Origin: Acetivibrio mesophilus
Lineage (GTDB): Bacteria; Bacillota; Clostridia; Acetivibrionales; Acetivibrionaceae
NCBI RefSeq assembly: GCF_004102745.1
Contig: NZ_RLII01000012.1
Coordinates: 31,362-95,361, forward strand
Length of the DNA: 64,000 nt
Reading direction: 5' to 3'
In this document: in pieces, positions 26,674 through 36,694 of the stretch
How the letters are laid out: each line of letters opens with the position of its first letter
Numbering within the stretch: position 1 is the stretch's first letter
Made by a program: the position numbers and the translations under genes
The notes under the pieces: generated by a model
The model's database searches: none
Told to the model about the DNA's origin: nothing
What the model saw: the letters and a program-made list of their open reading frames with translations, nothing else

Positions 26674-26706
26674 AAAAAAAGAGACAGTCTATCACCATCT
26701 CTTTTT
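26674..26706 (-). terminator. Terminator after ftsH
   Basis: AAAGAGA pairs with TCTCTTT around a loop and a T-run follows on the minus strand, about 30 nt after the ftsH stop. It closes the long housekeeping operon. Confidence 0.8.
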
Positions 26707-26736
26707 AAGGAAGCTATTCTCTTTTGATCAAATTAA

Positions 26737-28536
26737 TCAAGCACTTGCATATAGCTCTTCAAACTCATGTCCTTCAAGCTTTTCCCTTTCTATAAGGGCA
26801 TTTGCTATGGTATGAAGTTTATTTATGTTTTCCTTCAAAATATTTATTATTCTTTCATAGCAAGTATCTATTATATTCTTTACTTCCTTGTCAATTTGAG
26901 CTGCTACCTCTTCACTGTAGTTTCTTGCCTGTGCCAGGTCTCTTCCAATAAACACCTCATCATTGTCATTTCCGAATATGAGATTGCCCAGATTCTCACT
27001 CATACCGTATCTTGTAATCATGCTTCTGGCAATTCCATTGGCCTGCTTCAGGTCGGAATAAGCTCCTGTGCTGACTTCTCCCAACACAATCTCCTCCGCT
27101 GCCCTTCCTCCTAATGCAACGATAATCTTTTCAAGGAGATGGGATTTGGTTTCATAGGTTTTATCCTCATCCGGCTTATGTGCGGTAAAGCCGCCTGCCA
27201 TACCCGATGGAATGATGGATATCCTATCAACCTTATCGGTAGTGGATACAGCTTTTATCGCGATAGCATGACCGGCTTCATGATAGGCTGTAAGCTTCTT
27301 TTCCTTTTCGCTCATTACCCTGCTCTTCTTCTCCGGTCCTACAACCACCTTAAATACCGCTTCTTTTATTTCAGTCATTGTTATTACTTTCTTATTAACT
27401 CTGGCAGCAAGCAAAGCTGCTTCATTAAGAAGGTTTTCAAGGTCCGCTCCGGTAAATCCGGGAGTACTTTTTGCAAGTTCATCCAATTTAACATCCTCAG
27501 CCAACGGCTTACCTTTTGCATGAACCCTCAATATTTCCTCTCTTCCCTTGATATCCGGCAATCCAACAACTACTCTTCTGTCAAATCTTCCCGGCCTCAA
27601 AAGTGCAGGGTCCAAAATATCCGGTCTGTTTGTTGCAGCTAGGATTATTACTCCCTCGTTGACTCCAAAACCATCCATTTCAACCAGCAACTGGTTCAGC
27701 GTCTGTTCCCGTTCGTCATGGCCGCCGCCTAGTCCTGCTCCTCTATGCCTTCCCACAGCGTCAATTTCATCTATGAAAATAATACAAGGTGAATTCTTCT
27801 TTGCCTGTTCAAATAGGTCTCTAACTCTTGAAGCACCTACACCAACAAACATTTCCACGAAGTCCGATCCACTTATGCTGAAGAACGGAACTCCCGCTTC
27901 TCCCGATACGGCCTTGGCAAGCAGGGTTTTACCGGTACCCGGAGGTCCCACAAGAAGTACTCCCTTAGGTATCCTCGCCCCTAGCTCCAAAAACTTTTTA
28001 GAGTGCTTTAAGAATTCAACTATTTCTCTTAGCTCTTCTTTTTCTTCATCCGCTCCGGCGACATCATTGAAAGTTACCTTTCTTTTATCATCTATTGTCA
28101 TTTTAGCCCTACTCTTTCCAAAGGACATTACTCTGCTTCCGCCGCCCTGGGATTGCTGCAAAAAGAACACCCAGAACAACACAAATACGACTATAATCAC
28201 TAGAGTAGGCAATATTGAAATCCACCATGGCGGCGAATAAGGAACTCTGCTCCGAAACTCCAAGTCCCCTTGCCTGATAAGGTCTTTTACCTCATCCATA
28301 AATACCTCAACATCAGGTATATAAACAAACTGGTCCCTCTGACCTTCTTCTTTATATTTTACTGTGGCTTTATTGTCCTCCAGTATTATCTCCTGAACCT
28401 TCCCATTCTGAATATCACTTATAAGCTGGGAATACTTTTGTTCTTTTTCAGCAGGACGACTTTGCACTACAACCAAAAAAGCCAACAACATAACAAATAA
28501 TACTATATAAAAACTTATATTTTTAAAATACTTCAA
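26737..28536 (-). CDS. ftsH: ATP-dependent zinc metalloprotease FtsH
   Basis: 599 residues. Two membrane segments (residues about 7-25 and 103-125) flank an extracytoplasmic domain. The AAA domain has Walker [17 protein letters not shown], Walker [12 protein letters not shown] and the second-region-of-homology [21 protein letters not shown]. The protease domain has the zinc motif HEAGH. It degrades misfolded membrane and regulatory proteins. Start is TTG 28536 after AGGAGGGAG. The tilS-hpt-ftsH order is conserved in Firmicutes. Confidence 0.98.
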   Translation of the reverse strand: MKYFKNISFYIVLFVMLLAFLVVVQSRPAEKEQKYSQLISDIQNGKVQEIILEDNKATVKYKEEGQRDQFVYIPDVEVFMDEVKDLIRQGDLEFRSRVPYSPPWWISILPTLVIIVVFVLFWVFFLQQSQGGGSRVMSFGKSRAKMTIDDKRKVTFNDVAGADEEKEELREIVEFLKHSKKFLELGARIPKGVLLVGPPGTGKTLLAKAVSGEAGVPFFSISGSDFVEMFVGVGASRVRDLFEQAKKNSPCIIFIDEIDAVGRHRGAGLGGGHDEREQTLNQLLVEMDGFGVNEGVIILAATNRPDILDPALLRPGRFDRRVVVGLPDIKGREEILRVHAKGKPLAEDVKLDELAKSTPGFTGADLENLLNEAALLAARVNKKVITMTEIKEAVFKVVVGPEKKSRVMSEKEKKLTAYHEAGHAIAIKAVSTTDKVDRISIIPSGMAGGFTAHKPDEDKTYETKSHLLEKIIVALGGRAAEEIVLGEVSTGAYSDLKQANGIARSMITRYGMSENLGNLIFGNDNDEVFIGRDLAQARNYSEEVAAQIDKEVKNIIDTCYERIINILKENINKLHTIANALIEREKLEGHEFEELYASA

Positions 28537-28664
28537 ATAGCTCCCTCCTCATTTATTATAGTAAACGATGCAAAAAACCCAATACATCACAGTATATTCA
28601 TTAATATATATTACATTATATTAACATAACGGTTTTAAAAACACAAGAAACCATTATATTATTT

Positions 28665-29219
28665 TCAGCCCATATCCTCCTTGCTTGTATATACAGACGA
28701 ATGCAATACACACACATCAGGAAGATTCCTGTATTTTCCCGCATAATCCAATCCGTAGCCCACTACAAATTTATCCGGTATAGTAATTCCTTCATATTCT
28801 ATTTCCAAATCTACCTTTCTCCGTGAGGGCTTATCAAGGGCAGTACATATCTTTACATCTTTCGGTCCCCTGGTCTTAAACATATTCTTCAAATAATCCA
28901 ATGTAAGCCCTGTATCCACTAAGTCTTCGACTATAAGTAAATGTTTGTTGGTTATATCTATATCTATGTCTTTTATTATACGCACAACTCCCGATGATTT
29001 AGTGGAATTGCCATAACTTGACACAGATATAAAATCTATATCAATAGGTATGTTTATTTCCCTTATCAGGTCCGCAAAAAAAACTACCCCCCCTTTTAGC
29101 ACTCCAATTAAGACAAGCTCTTTTCCCTCATAGTCATTGGAAATCTTTCTTCCCAACTCTTTAGCTTTATTCTTCAGTTCCTCTCTGGTGACTAAAATCT
29201 CTTCAATCTGACCTATCAT
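28665..29219 (-). CDS. hpt: Hypoxanthine phosphoribosyltransferase
   Basis: 184 residues with the PRPP-binding motif LLIVEDLVDTGLTLDYL (near residue 102) and VLIGVLKGGVVFFADLIREI. It salvages hypoxanthine and guanine to nucleotides. Its usual neighbours tilS and ftsH flank it. ATG 29219 follows AGGAGG. Confidence 0.97.
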   Translation of the reverse strand: MIGQIEEILVTREELKNKAKELGRKISNDYEGKELVLIGVLKGGVVFFADLIREINIPIDIDFISVSSYGNSTKSSGVVRIIKDIDIDITNKHLLIVEDLVDTGLTLDYLKNMFKTRGPKDVKICTALDKPSRRKVDLEIEYEGITIPDKFVVGYGLDYAGKYRNLPDVCVLHSSVYTSKEDMG

Positions 29220-29312
29220 GAATTTCCTCCTATAATATATCCTATTTTAAAGCCTATCAGCTTTTCCAGCTTATCAGAAATCAATATACCCAGCTTATTG
29301 ATTTTGATTAAT

Positions 29313-30725
29313 TCAATGCGATTTATCATAGGATAATTTCAATATGGTTTTAGTATTTTCAGTTACTTTAAATTTATCACTGATTTTGAAACCTATTATC
29401 CATACAATTTCTTTATCCTTTGAAATCAGCGGTATTCGATTTCTTGATTCTCTTGGAATTTTATTGTCAACAAAAAATTTTTTGAGTTTCTTTGTTCCAT
29501 TTGACTTAAGCGGCTTGAAGACATCTCCATCTCTTCGGTTTCTTAAATATATTCCCTCTTTTAGCTTATCATAATCAAAAAACTGAACTCCGCTTTTATC
29601 CGGAATATTCGTAAAATCCTTTATATTAAAGGCATTGGTAGACACATCAATTACATATGCCTCCATTTTGCCATTTATTTCATTAATAATTGTAGCTCCG
29701 GGTATGTTTAATTCCTTATCAAAGGATAAGTCCTCCTCCTCACACCCGTTCAAATATATTTTCAGGGTCTCATAGGACTTCACAGCCCTTACTCCATCGG
29801 GAAGATGCAGCATTGACCCCGTCGCCCCGTTTTCAATCAGGTCTATTATACTATCAATATGTATTATTGCAATACCTTTTATATTTCCCTTGACTTTTTT
29901 TATAGAATTTCGAAGTACTCTTCTCTGTGCAGCAATATGGCACTCTTTTAAAACTGAAAGGTCTAAAAGTATTTCTCCGTCATCACTTTTTACTAACGCC
30001 TTATTGAATATTACATCTATTTGCTTATCGATGAAATTACCGTCATCCCTTATCAAATCTGCCATTTTACTTATACCATTTACTATATCGGCATTAAATA
30101 ATTTATCTATATAGGGTATTAGATCAAGTCTTACTCTATTTCTAGTATAAATATCCTCAAGATTTGAACTGTCAATGCGTGGATTGAGGCTATTACTGCG
30201 GCAGTAATCTTCGATTTCCCATCTCTCAATGCCTAAAAGAGGTCTTATAATCCTACCTCGGATATAATCCATTCCTCTAAGTCCGTCCAGCCCCGCCCCC
30301 CTTATGATATTCATCAGCACGGTTTCCGCCTGATCGTTTTTATTATGGGCTACAGCAATTCTCTGGGCATTGTGGCTATCTGCGACTTCGTCGAAAAGCC
30401 TATACCTCTCTATCCTGCCGGCCTCCTCCAGGGAGAGCTTACGCTCCTTCGCAAGCTTCTTTATATCAATTCGCCGAGTAATAAGCTCAACATTTAATTT
30501 TACGCACAAGTTTTCAACAAATGCTTCATCCTCAAGGGATTCGTTCCCTCTTAACATATGATTGACATGTACCGCCACAAGCCCCAAATCCATACTTTCC
30601 CTCAATTGATACAGGATGTGCAAAAGGCACACCGAATCAGGGCCACCGGACACTCCAACAACTATTCTATCTTTACTGTGAACAACATTATATTTTTTAA
30701 TTGCTTCCAATACCTTATTTATCAT
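29313..30725 (-). CDS. tilS: tRNA(Ile)-lysidine synthase
   Basis: 470 residues. The PP-loop VVGVSGGPDSVCLLHIL (residues about 21-38), HVNHMLRGNESLEDEAFVE and HNKNDQAETVLMNIIRGAGLDGLRGM are typical. The C-terminal TilS_C domain is present (LRNRRDGDVFKPLKSNGTKKLKKFFVDNKIPRE). The enzyme attaches lysine to C34 of tRNA-Ile(CAU) so that it reads AUA. It lies 16 nt downstream of dnaB and starts at ATG 30725 with a weak ribosome site. Confidence 0.96.
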   Translation of the reverse strand: MINKVLEAIKKYNVVHSKDRIVVGVSGGPDSVCLLHILYQLRESMDLGLVAVHVNHMLRGNESLEDEAFVENLCVKLNVELITRRIDIKKLAKERKLSLEEAGRIERYRLFDEVADSHNAQRIAVAHNKNDQAETVLMNIIRGAGLDGLRGMDYIRGRIIRPLLGIERWEIEDYCRSNSLNPRIDSSNLEDIYTRNRVRLDLIPYIDKLFNADIVNGISKMADLIRDDGNFIDKQIDVIFNKALVKSDDGEILLDLSVLKECHIAAQRRVLRNSIKKVKGNIKGIAIIHIDSIIDLIENGATGSMLHLPDGVRAVKSYETLKIYLNGCEEEDLSFDKELNIPGATIINEINGKMEAYVIDVSTNAFNIKDFTNIPDKSGVQFFDYDKLKEGIYLRNRRDGDVFKPLKSNGTKKLKKFFVDNKIPRESRNRIPLISKDKEIVWIIGFKISDKFKVTENTKTILKLSYDKSH

Positions 30726-30740
30726 AAAACTATTCCAGCA

Positions 30741-32078
30741 CTACTCTCTAAATTTTTCAAGATTTGCAAATTTTGTGTATTGTCCCAACCATGCCAGGTC
30801 TACCGTTCCCGTAGAACCATGTCTATGCTTTGCGATTATAACCTCAGCGATATTCTTCTTTTCACTATCGGGGTTATAATAGTCATCCCTGTATAGGAAC
30901 ATTACAATATCTGCATCCTGCTCTATGGCACCGGATTCTCTAAGGTCACTCAAAATAGGCCTGTGATCCGTTCTGAGTTCAGGGGCACGGCTTAACTGAG
31001 ACAAGGTCAACACAGGAACGTCTATCTCCTTTGCCAGTATCTTAAGGGATCTTGATATTTCCGATATTTCCTGCTGCCTGCTGTCACCTTTTCCCCTTCC
31101 CTGCATAAGCTGAAGATAATCTATAACAACTAACCCCAAGTTTTTTTCAATCTTAAGTCTTCTGCATTTTGCCCTTATCTCCATAACAGAAACTCCCGGA
31201 GTATCATCAATATAAATCGGTGCCTCCGACAGTGGGCCCAATGCCCTTGCCACCTTCTGCCAATCGCTGTCTTCCAGCTTTCCGGTCCTCATCTTCTGGC
31301 TGTCTACCATGGCTTCGCAACACAGCATCCTGTTTACCAACTGTTCCTTTGACATTTCCAGACTGAATATAGCCACAGGCACCCTTGCATGAATTGCTGC
31401 GTGCTGCGCTATGTTAAGCACAAAGGAAGTCTTTCCCATGGCCGGTCTTGCTGCAATCAACACTAAGTCAGAATTTTGAAGACCTGCGGTCTTGTAGTCC
31501 AGGTCTGCAAAACCGGTGGGAATACCGGTGACGTATCCCTTGCTATTATAAAGCTCTTCCAATTGATTGAAGGTATCAATCAATACATCCTTAATAGGGA
31601 AGAACCCCTGTGTATTTCTCTTTTGAAGTACATCAAATATATTTTTTTCAGCTTTGTCCAGAACATAAGAAACCTCTTCCGAGGCCTCATAACCCATATT
31701 GACTATTTCGCTGGAAGCCCTGATAAGCCTTCTTAATACGGATTTTTCCTCCACTATTTTTGCATAGTGCTTTGCATTCGCAGTGGTAGGGACCGAGCTT
31801 GCCAGGTTTGTAAGATATTCCAGTCCTCCTACCCCTTCCAAACTTCCCCTTACCTTGAGCTGCTCTGAAACTGTAATGAGATCAATAGGTTCTGCCTTTT
31901 CATAAAGGTCCATTATTGCTTCAAATATTTCCCTATGGTCCTCTCTATAGAAGTCTTTGCTTGAGATTATTTCCGTTACACTTGACAATACCTCTTTATC
32001 AAGAAGTATAGCACCTATCACCGACTGCTCGGCTTCAATATTCTGCGGAGGTATTCGGCCTAAAGAACCTAAATCCAT
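30741..32078 (-). CDS. dnaB: Replicative DNA helicase DnaB
   Basis: 445 residues. N-terminal DnaB domain (PPQNIEAEQSVIGAILLDKE), then the RecA-like helicase with Walker A AARPAMGKTSFVLNIA and Walker B LVVIDYLQLMQG, plus the arginine finger region (DLRESGAIEQDADIV). It is the hexameric fork helicase. No intein is seen. It follows rplI, the usual order in Firmicutes. Confidence 0.98.
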   Translation of the reverse strand: MDLGSLGRIPPQNIEAEQSVIGAILLDKEVLSSVTEIISSKDFYREDHREIFEAIMDLYEKAEPIDLITVSEQLKVRGSLEGVGGLEYLTNLASSVPTTANAKHYAKIVEEKSVLRRLIRASSEIVNMGYEASEEVSYVLDKAEKNIFDVLQKRNTQGFFPIKDVLIDTFNQLEELYNSKGYVTGIPTGFADLDYKTAGLQNSDLVLIAARPAMGKTSFVLNIAQHAAIHARVPVAIFSLEMSKEQLVNRMLCCEAMVDSQKMRTGKLEDSDWQKVARALGPLSEAPIYIDDTPGVSVMEIRAKCRRLKIEKNLGLVVIDYLQLMQGRGKGDSRQQEISEISRSLKILAKEIDVPVLTLSQLSRAPELRTDHRPILSDLRESGAIEQDADIVMFLYRDDYYNPDSEKKNIAEVIIAKHRHGSTGTVDLAWLGQYTKFANLEKFRE

Positions 32079-32131
32079 ATTCCATCACTCATCCTGACAT
32101 ACACATATTTTCATCCAAAGATCGGCATTAA

Positions 32132-32578
32132 TTATTCATGCTCAATCTTAACGGTCAATTTGGCACTTACTCCCGGATACAGCTTTACATCTGCTTCATA
32201 AGTGCCCAAAGCCTTCATCGAATCCGGCAGATTTATTTTTTTCTTGTCTATATCAAGATTGTGCTGCTTTTTCAGATAATCCGATACATCCTTGCTGGTC
32301 ATTGAACCGAAAAGCTTTCCATTCTCTCCGGCTTTCGCCTTAAGAGTGACCACAATTTTTTTGATCTTATCGGCAAGTTCCTTTGCCTGTGCAAGCTCAC
32401 GATCCTTTTTGTTTTTTTCTGCTTCTTTTTTTGACTGCATAATATTCATGTTGGTTGCATTTGCTTCGACGGCCAAGCCTTTTGGAAGCAGAAAATTCCT
32501 TGCATATCCGTCACTTACATCAACAAGACTTTCCTTTTTCCCCAGTCCTTTAACATCCTGTTTCAAAATAACCTTCAT
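32132..32578 (-). CDS. rplI: Ribosomal protein L9
   Basis: 148 residues with the signature MKVILKQDVKGLGKKESLVDVSDGYARNFLLPKGLA and the long connecting helix rich in Lys and Glu. It binds 23S rRNA at the base of the L1 stalk. ATG 32578 follows AAGGAGAG. Confidence 0.98.
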   Translation of the reverse strand: MKVILKQDVKGLGKKESLVDVSDGYARNFLLPKGLAVEANATNMNIMQSKKEAEKNKKDRELAQAKELADKIKKIVVTLKAKAGENGKLFGSMTSKDVSDYLKKQHNLDIDKKKINLPDSMKALGTYEADVKLYPGVSAKLTVKIEHE

Positions 32579-32624
32579 AATGTATCTCTCCTTAAAATCA
32601 TATTACTTTTATAATAACAAAATA

Positions 32625-34634
32625 CTATGTGTTTTGTCTGTTGATTTCATCAAAATATTCGTTGATTGCTTCATTAAGTTTTGCTTTTGCCTCCTCAATC
32701 GTCACACCCTGCAACTGTGCTCCGGCAACTGTCAGATGACCGCCTCCTCCAAGCTTTTCAAGAATCACCTGAACATTTACATCTCCTAAAGATCTACCGC
32801 TTATAGCAATTCCATTGTTAATATGGCTCAACACAAAGGCTGCATTCAATCCTGTCAGATTCACAAGCTGATCCGCTGCCTGGGCAGCAATCAATGTAGC
32901 ATTTTTCACATTTTGCGTGCAAACGGATATAGCCATATTATCCCTTATTAATTCTGCATCTTTTACAACATTTGAAATACTTATATAGGTACCGATATCA
33001 CTTTGGAACATCTGCCTTACCGAGACAGTATCCACTCCATGCCTTCTTAGGAAAGCTGCAGCCTCGAAGGTACGCACTCCGGTCTTGAATGTAAAATTCT
33101 TGGTATCTATTACTATGCCGGCATATAGCGCCTCGGCTTCAACAGGCGTCAGCTTTATTTTCTCTTCTACATACTGCAATATTTCCGTAACCAGCTCACA
33201 TGTGGAAGAAGCATAGGTCTCCTGATAGGTGAGCACTGCCTCCTGGAGATAATCCGCACCTCTTCTGTGGTGGTCTATAACCACTATCTGCTCCGTATAC
33301 TTTAAAAGTTCCGGAAACTCTGTAAAACTCGGCCTGTGAGTATCTACAATAATCAGCAATGTTTTCTTGCCGATTTTGTCAATAGCTTCATCATTTGCGA
33401 TAAACAGCCCATCATAACTTCCGCTTTTTTCTATTTTTGATATCAAAGCATCTATTGTAGGGTTTGAGCTGTTTAGGACTATATGCGCCTCCTTGTTTCT
33501 GTTCTTTGCCACCCTATATATTCCAAGGGCCGCTCCCAGACAGTCAATATCACAGTTGTCGTGTCCCATTATCATTACATCTGAAGCCTGGTCAATAAGC
33601 TCCCTCAACGCATAGGCAATAACCCTTGCCTTTACTCTTGTCCTTTTCTCCAGCTCCCTGGTCTTTCCTCCGAAGAAGGTAATATTTTCTCCATTTTTTA
33701 CAACTACCTGATCGCCGCCTCTTCCTAGCGCAATGTCCAAAGAGGCATGAGCAAAACGAAATTTCTCCAGCAGTGATTCCGCCCCTATACCAACCCCTAT
33801 ACTTAATGTAACAGGAATCTTGTTTCCCACATTTATCTCCTTGACGGAATCTAAAATATCAAACTTTTTCTCTTCAAAATCCTTAAGATACTGGTAATCA
33901 AAGATAAGGATATATTTATCCCGTTCAAACTTCTTAAGTATACCGTTGGTATATCCCATCCACCGATTTATTTTAGAATCTATTTCCGCAAGAATCTGGG
34001 TGCGTATAGTATCTTCCAGGCTCTGCATCAAATCATCATAATTATCTATTATAATAATTCCTACTGTTGCTCTTTCCCTGTCATACTTTTTCTTTAATTC
34101 TACCAGTTCTGTATTGTCCATCAAATACATGAGTATTATGAATCCATCCTCATTTATTTTGCTGTCCACCTTTACGAAATTACCCAGTACGCAGTAGCTC
34201 CTTCCGTTTATTACAATATCCTTGCTAAAATTCATGTTTCCGTCGGTCAGTTCGTCGGGATTCAATCCTTTTATAAAGGAATGTATTGTCTTCTCTAAGA
34301 GCTTTTCTCCATCAAAGATTTTCTTAAAAGATGAGTTGTACCAGATAATTGTTCCCTCCAGCTCAATTAACACCAAAGGCATGGGGAAATTAAGCAGAGT
34401 ATCCTTCGACGCCGTATTGATATTGAATGTCAAATTTTCAATATATCGGGTTATCTCCCTGTGTCTTTTATAATTGGACCTGAAATTATAATATAATAAC
34501 AGCAAAAATAGTATGTAGCCCGGTATAGCGATAAAGAATTCCAGAGCTGAAATAATCAACAACAGCAAAAATATAACCAGCAGATAAAAACTTGCCTTTG
34601 GCAAAAACATACCAATAAATTTTTTACTCTCCAT
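32625..34634 (-). CDS. gdpP: Cyclic-di-AMP phosphodiesterase GdpP
   Basis: About 669 residues: two membrane helices (residues about 12-45), a PAS-like domain, a degenerate GGDEF domain without the GGDEF signature, then DHH (MGHDNCDIDCLGAALGIYR) and IVIDHHRRGAD, and DHHA1 with GGGGHLTVAGAQL. It breaks down c-di-AMP to pApA and so affects osmotic and cell wall balance. The ATG at 34634 fits GGGAGAAG better than GTG 34640. It is next to rplI, as in Bacilli. Confidence 0.95.
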   Translation of the reverse strand: MESKKFIGMFLPKASFYLLVIFLLLLIISALEFFIAIPGYILFLLLLYYNFRSNYKRHREITRYIENLTFNINTASKDTLLNFPMPLVLIELEGTIIWYNSSFKKIFDGEKLLEKTIHSFIKGLNPDELTDGNMNFSKDIVINGRSYCVLGNFVKVDSKINEDGFIILMYLMDNTELVELKKKYDRERATVGIIIIDNYDDLMQSLEDTIRTQILAEIDSKINRWMGYTNGILKKFERDKYILIFDYQYLKDFEEKKFDILDSVKEINVGNKIPVTLSIGVGIGAESLLEKFRFAHASLDIALGRGGDQVVVKNGENITFFGGKTRELEKRTRVKARVIAYALRELIDQASDVMIMGHDNCDIDCLGAALGIYRVAKNRNKEAHIVLNSSNPTIDALISKIEKSGSYDGLFIANDEAIDKIGKKTLLIIVDTHRPSFTEFPELLKYTEQIVVIDHHRRGADYLQEAVLTYQETYASSTCELVTEILQYVEEKIKLTPVEAEALYAGIVIDTKNFTFKTGVRTFEAAAFLRRHGVDTVSVRQMFQSDIGTYISISNVVKDAELIRDNMAISVCTQNVKNATLIAAQAADQLVNLTGLNAAFVLSHINNGIAISGRSLGDVNVQVILEKLGGGGHLTVAGAQLQGVTIEEAKAKLNEAINEYFDEINRQNT

Positions 34635-34661
34635 CAGCACTTCTCCCGTATTTTCAACCTT

Positions 34662-35003
34662 TTAGACCTTATTTTTTATTCTAGAGGAGTTCAAATGCTT
34701 TGCTAGTTCAGTCAAATCCCCGTAGTATTTTTCAACATCATGATTTTCAATTATGCCAAGTTTTATCTTGTTATTTATCTTAATCTCAATGGAATTATAA
34801 CTCACACCCAAACGCCTGCCAAGCATATAGCAGATCAAAATTATATTGGACAGGGTCTCTGAGACCGATTCATGCACCTCTTCCCTTACTCCGTTGACCA
34901 GCACCTTGAAAAGATTTGCTATATCGGTAAGAAGTTCACTTTTTAGCCACTCAATAATTTTAATATTTCTTGTAATGTCAATCTCCCTGTCAAACAAAGC
35001 CAT
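34662..35003 (-). CDS. MazG-like family protein
   Basis: 113 residues from the ATG at 35003 (GGAGTGG upstream); the longer frame would add 26 residues with no ribosome site. All helical: MALFDREIDITRNIKIIEWLKSE, VHESVSETLSNIILICYMLGRRLGVSY. It resembles the MazG/all-alpha NTP pyrophosphatase family members found beside gdpP. The acidic metal-binding residues (EVHES) are only partly like those of active enzymes, so activity is uncertain. Confidence 0.75.
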   Translation of the reverse strand: MALFDREIDITRNIKIIEWLKSELLTDIANLFKVLVNGVREEVHESVSETLSNIILICYMLGRRLGVSYNSIEIKINNKIKLGIIENHDVEKYYGDLTELAKHLNSSRIKNKV

Positions 35004-35108
35004 ATAACCACTCCAAAAATTAATATAAGTTATGTGCCATATATTATACCACAAAATATACCTCGGTACCGAATTTCCCAAAAAACGAAAAAACTAAATC
35101 TTTGAAAA

Positions 35109-35945
35109 TTAGCGCCGTGTTTCAAACTCCGGATAAGACCCTAAAAACTTATAAAAGGAAGTCTTTCTTTTTACCATTGTAAGTGCATCCCTCACATCTT
35201 CATCCTCCACATGGCCGTTTATATCCACAAAAAATATGTACTTCCCCAACTCGTTTTTGGCAGGTCTTGATTCTATTCGCGTCATGTTTATATCCCACAG
35301 GCTAAATATGTCCAGTATCCTGTAAAGGCTACCCGGCCTGTTTTCTGTGGAAAAAACTATGGAGGTTTTATTCCTTGCAGCCCTCTGGGCCTCTTCCTTC
35401 GAAATTATTACAAACCTGGTAAGATTATTATCGCTATCCTGAATGGATTCTTTAAGGACCTGAAGTCCATATTCTGTCGCCGCAGCCAAAGACCCCACAG
35501 CTGCCATATTCCCTTCCCCATGTGCAACCTCCTTTGCTGCCTGTGCAGTACTATATACATATTTTATAACTGCATGGGGAAAGGCAGAATTTAGATACTT
35601 CCTGCACTGTCCAATGGGCTGGGGGTGAGAAAGGATATACTTTATATCTTCAATATTCGTGCCCTTTCTTGCCATAAGATTCTGCTTTATCGCAATAACA
35701 GCTTCCGCCTTGATCTTGAGATCCACATCCGCTGCAAGCATATCCATCGTAGTACTTACAGCTCCCTCCAGAGAGTTCTCGATAGGTACAATAGCTTCAT
35801 CAATCTCGTCGTTTTCCACCGCCATAATTAGCTCCACCATAGTGTTGTAATCGACTTCGACAAAGTCATTGCTTCCTTTGGTATATGTAAACATCGCCTC
35901 CTGTGAGAATGTCCCCTTAGGCCCCAAAAAACCGATTTTAATCAT
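35109..35945 (-). CDS. pheA: Prephenate dehydratase
   Basis: 278 residues. The dehydratase domain (MIKIGFLGPKGTFSQEAM, VPIENSLEGAVSTTMDML, LSHPQPIGQCRKYL, DNNLTRFVII) is followed by a C-terminal ACT domain (FSTENRPGSLYRILDIFSLWDINMTRIESRPAK) that binds phenylalanine for feedback control. It converts prephenate to phenylpyruvate. There is no chorismate mutase domain, so it is monofunctional. ATG 35945 follows GAGGAG. It is the first gene of the minus-strand operon. Confidence 0.96.
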   Translation of the reverse strand: MIKIGFLGPKGTFSQEAMFTYTKGSNDFVEVDYNTMVELIMAVENDEIDEAIVPIENSLEGAVSTTMDMLAADVDLKIKAEAVIAIKQNLMARKGTNIEDIKYILSHPQPIGQCRKYLNSAFPHAVIKYVYSTAQAAKEVAHGEGNMAAVGSLAAATEYGLQVLKESIQDSDNNLTRFVIISKEEAQRAARNKTSIVFSTENRPGSLYRILDIFSLWDINMTRIESRPAKNELGKYIFFVDINGHVEDEDVRDALTMVKRKTSFYKFLGSYPEFETRR

Positions 35946-36367
35946 AAAACACTCCTCGTATTATTTTGCACACTTTTTAATATAAGCCAAATTAATTATC
36001 GGTACTCTTCCGATTATCTCATAATATAATAACATCATTTTTTCTTTTTTCCAACCGAAATACGACTTATAACCTCGGTTCAAAGAAAATTTTTTCGGCT
36101 ATAACGACAGCAAAATAAAATGTAATTTTTTGCTGATTATCTTGATATATATTTTTTATAATGCTATTATTTATATTAAGTTTTTTATCAATTTTTAACG
36201 ATATATTATTAGTCTCAATGGCGAGTCTAACCTAAACCAATGCCCAAACGAGTGTATTAATATCCTGTATTTAAGTATGTGGAAAAAGTATTTAAGCAGT
36301 AGACATTTTAACAACAGCATAAATTGAAGTCGGCGGGAAATAAATACATATACAAGGTGGTGATTTG
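35946..36367. other. Divergent intergenic region between pheA and V-ATPase operon
   Basis: 422 nt, AT-rich, expected to hold promoters for both directions. I see an AACCGA/TCGGTT inverted repeat (36053-36058 with 36075-36080) toward the pheA side, and a TTGATA followed by TATAAT near 36145-36165 but with only 9 nt between them, so not a convincing promoter. No reading frame with coding character is seen. Confidence 0.5.
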
Positions 36368-36694
36368 GTGTCGATTGATATTATTAAATCCATTAAGCAA
36401 TCTGAAGCTGAAGCCGAACAGATTAAAAAGCAATCCCATGAAGACGCCCGGCAAATCCTCTCAGAAGCAAGCAATCAATCTTACAAGCTTCTTGAACAGA
36501 CTCAGGAAGATGCAGAAAAAGAAGCAAAAAAGATTATTCAGGAAGCCGAAAAGCAAGCAAACGCCGAGATTGAAAAATTTGCCGCAGAAGTATCTTCCGA
36601 GTGTGATGCTATAAAGTCAAACGCCAGGAAGAAGCTGGACAAGGCGGTGGAGATAATCATAGGAAGGATAGTGAGCCCCAATGGCAATAGTTAA
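36368..36694 (+). CDS. ntpF: V-type ATPase peripheral-stalk subunit G/H (NtpF-like)
   Basis: 108 residues forming one long Lys/Glu/Ala-rich coiled coil (IKKQSHEDARQILSEA, QTQEDAEKEAKKIIQEAEKQ). It pairs with subunit E to make the peripheral stalk. The start is GTG 36368 after AAGGTGGTGA. It is the first gene of the nine-gene operon and overlaps ntpI by 14 nt. Confidence 0.86.
   Translation: MSIDIIKSIKQSEAEAEQIKKQSHEDARQILSEASNQSYKLLEQTQEDAEKEAKKIIQEAEKQANAEIEKFAAEVSSECDAIKSNARKKLDKAVEIIIGRIVSPNGNS

Noticed and set aside
35946..36100. T-box or attenuator for pheA
   Set aside because: No T-box core sequence and no terminator T-run were found.
36140..36170. Standard sigma-A promoter for the V-ATPase operon
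   Set aside because: TTGATA and TATAAT are only 9 nt apart.
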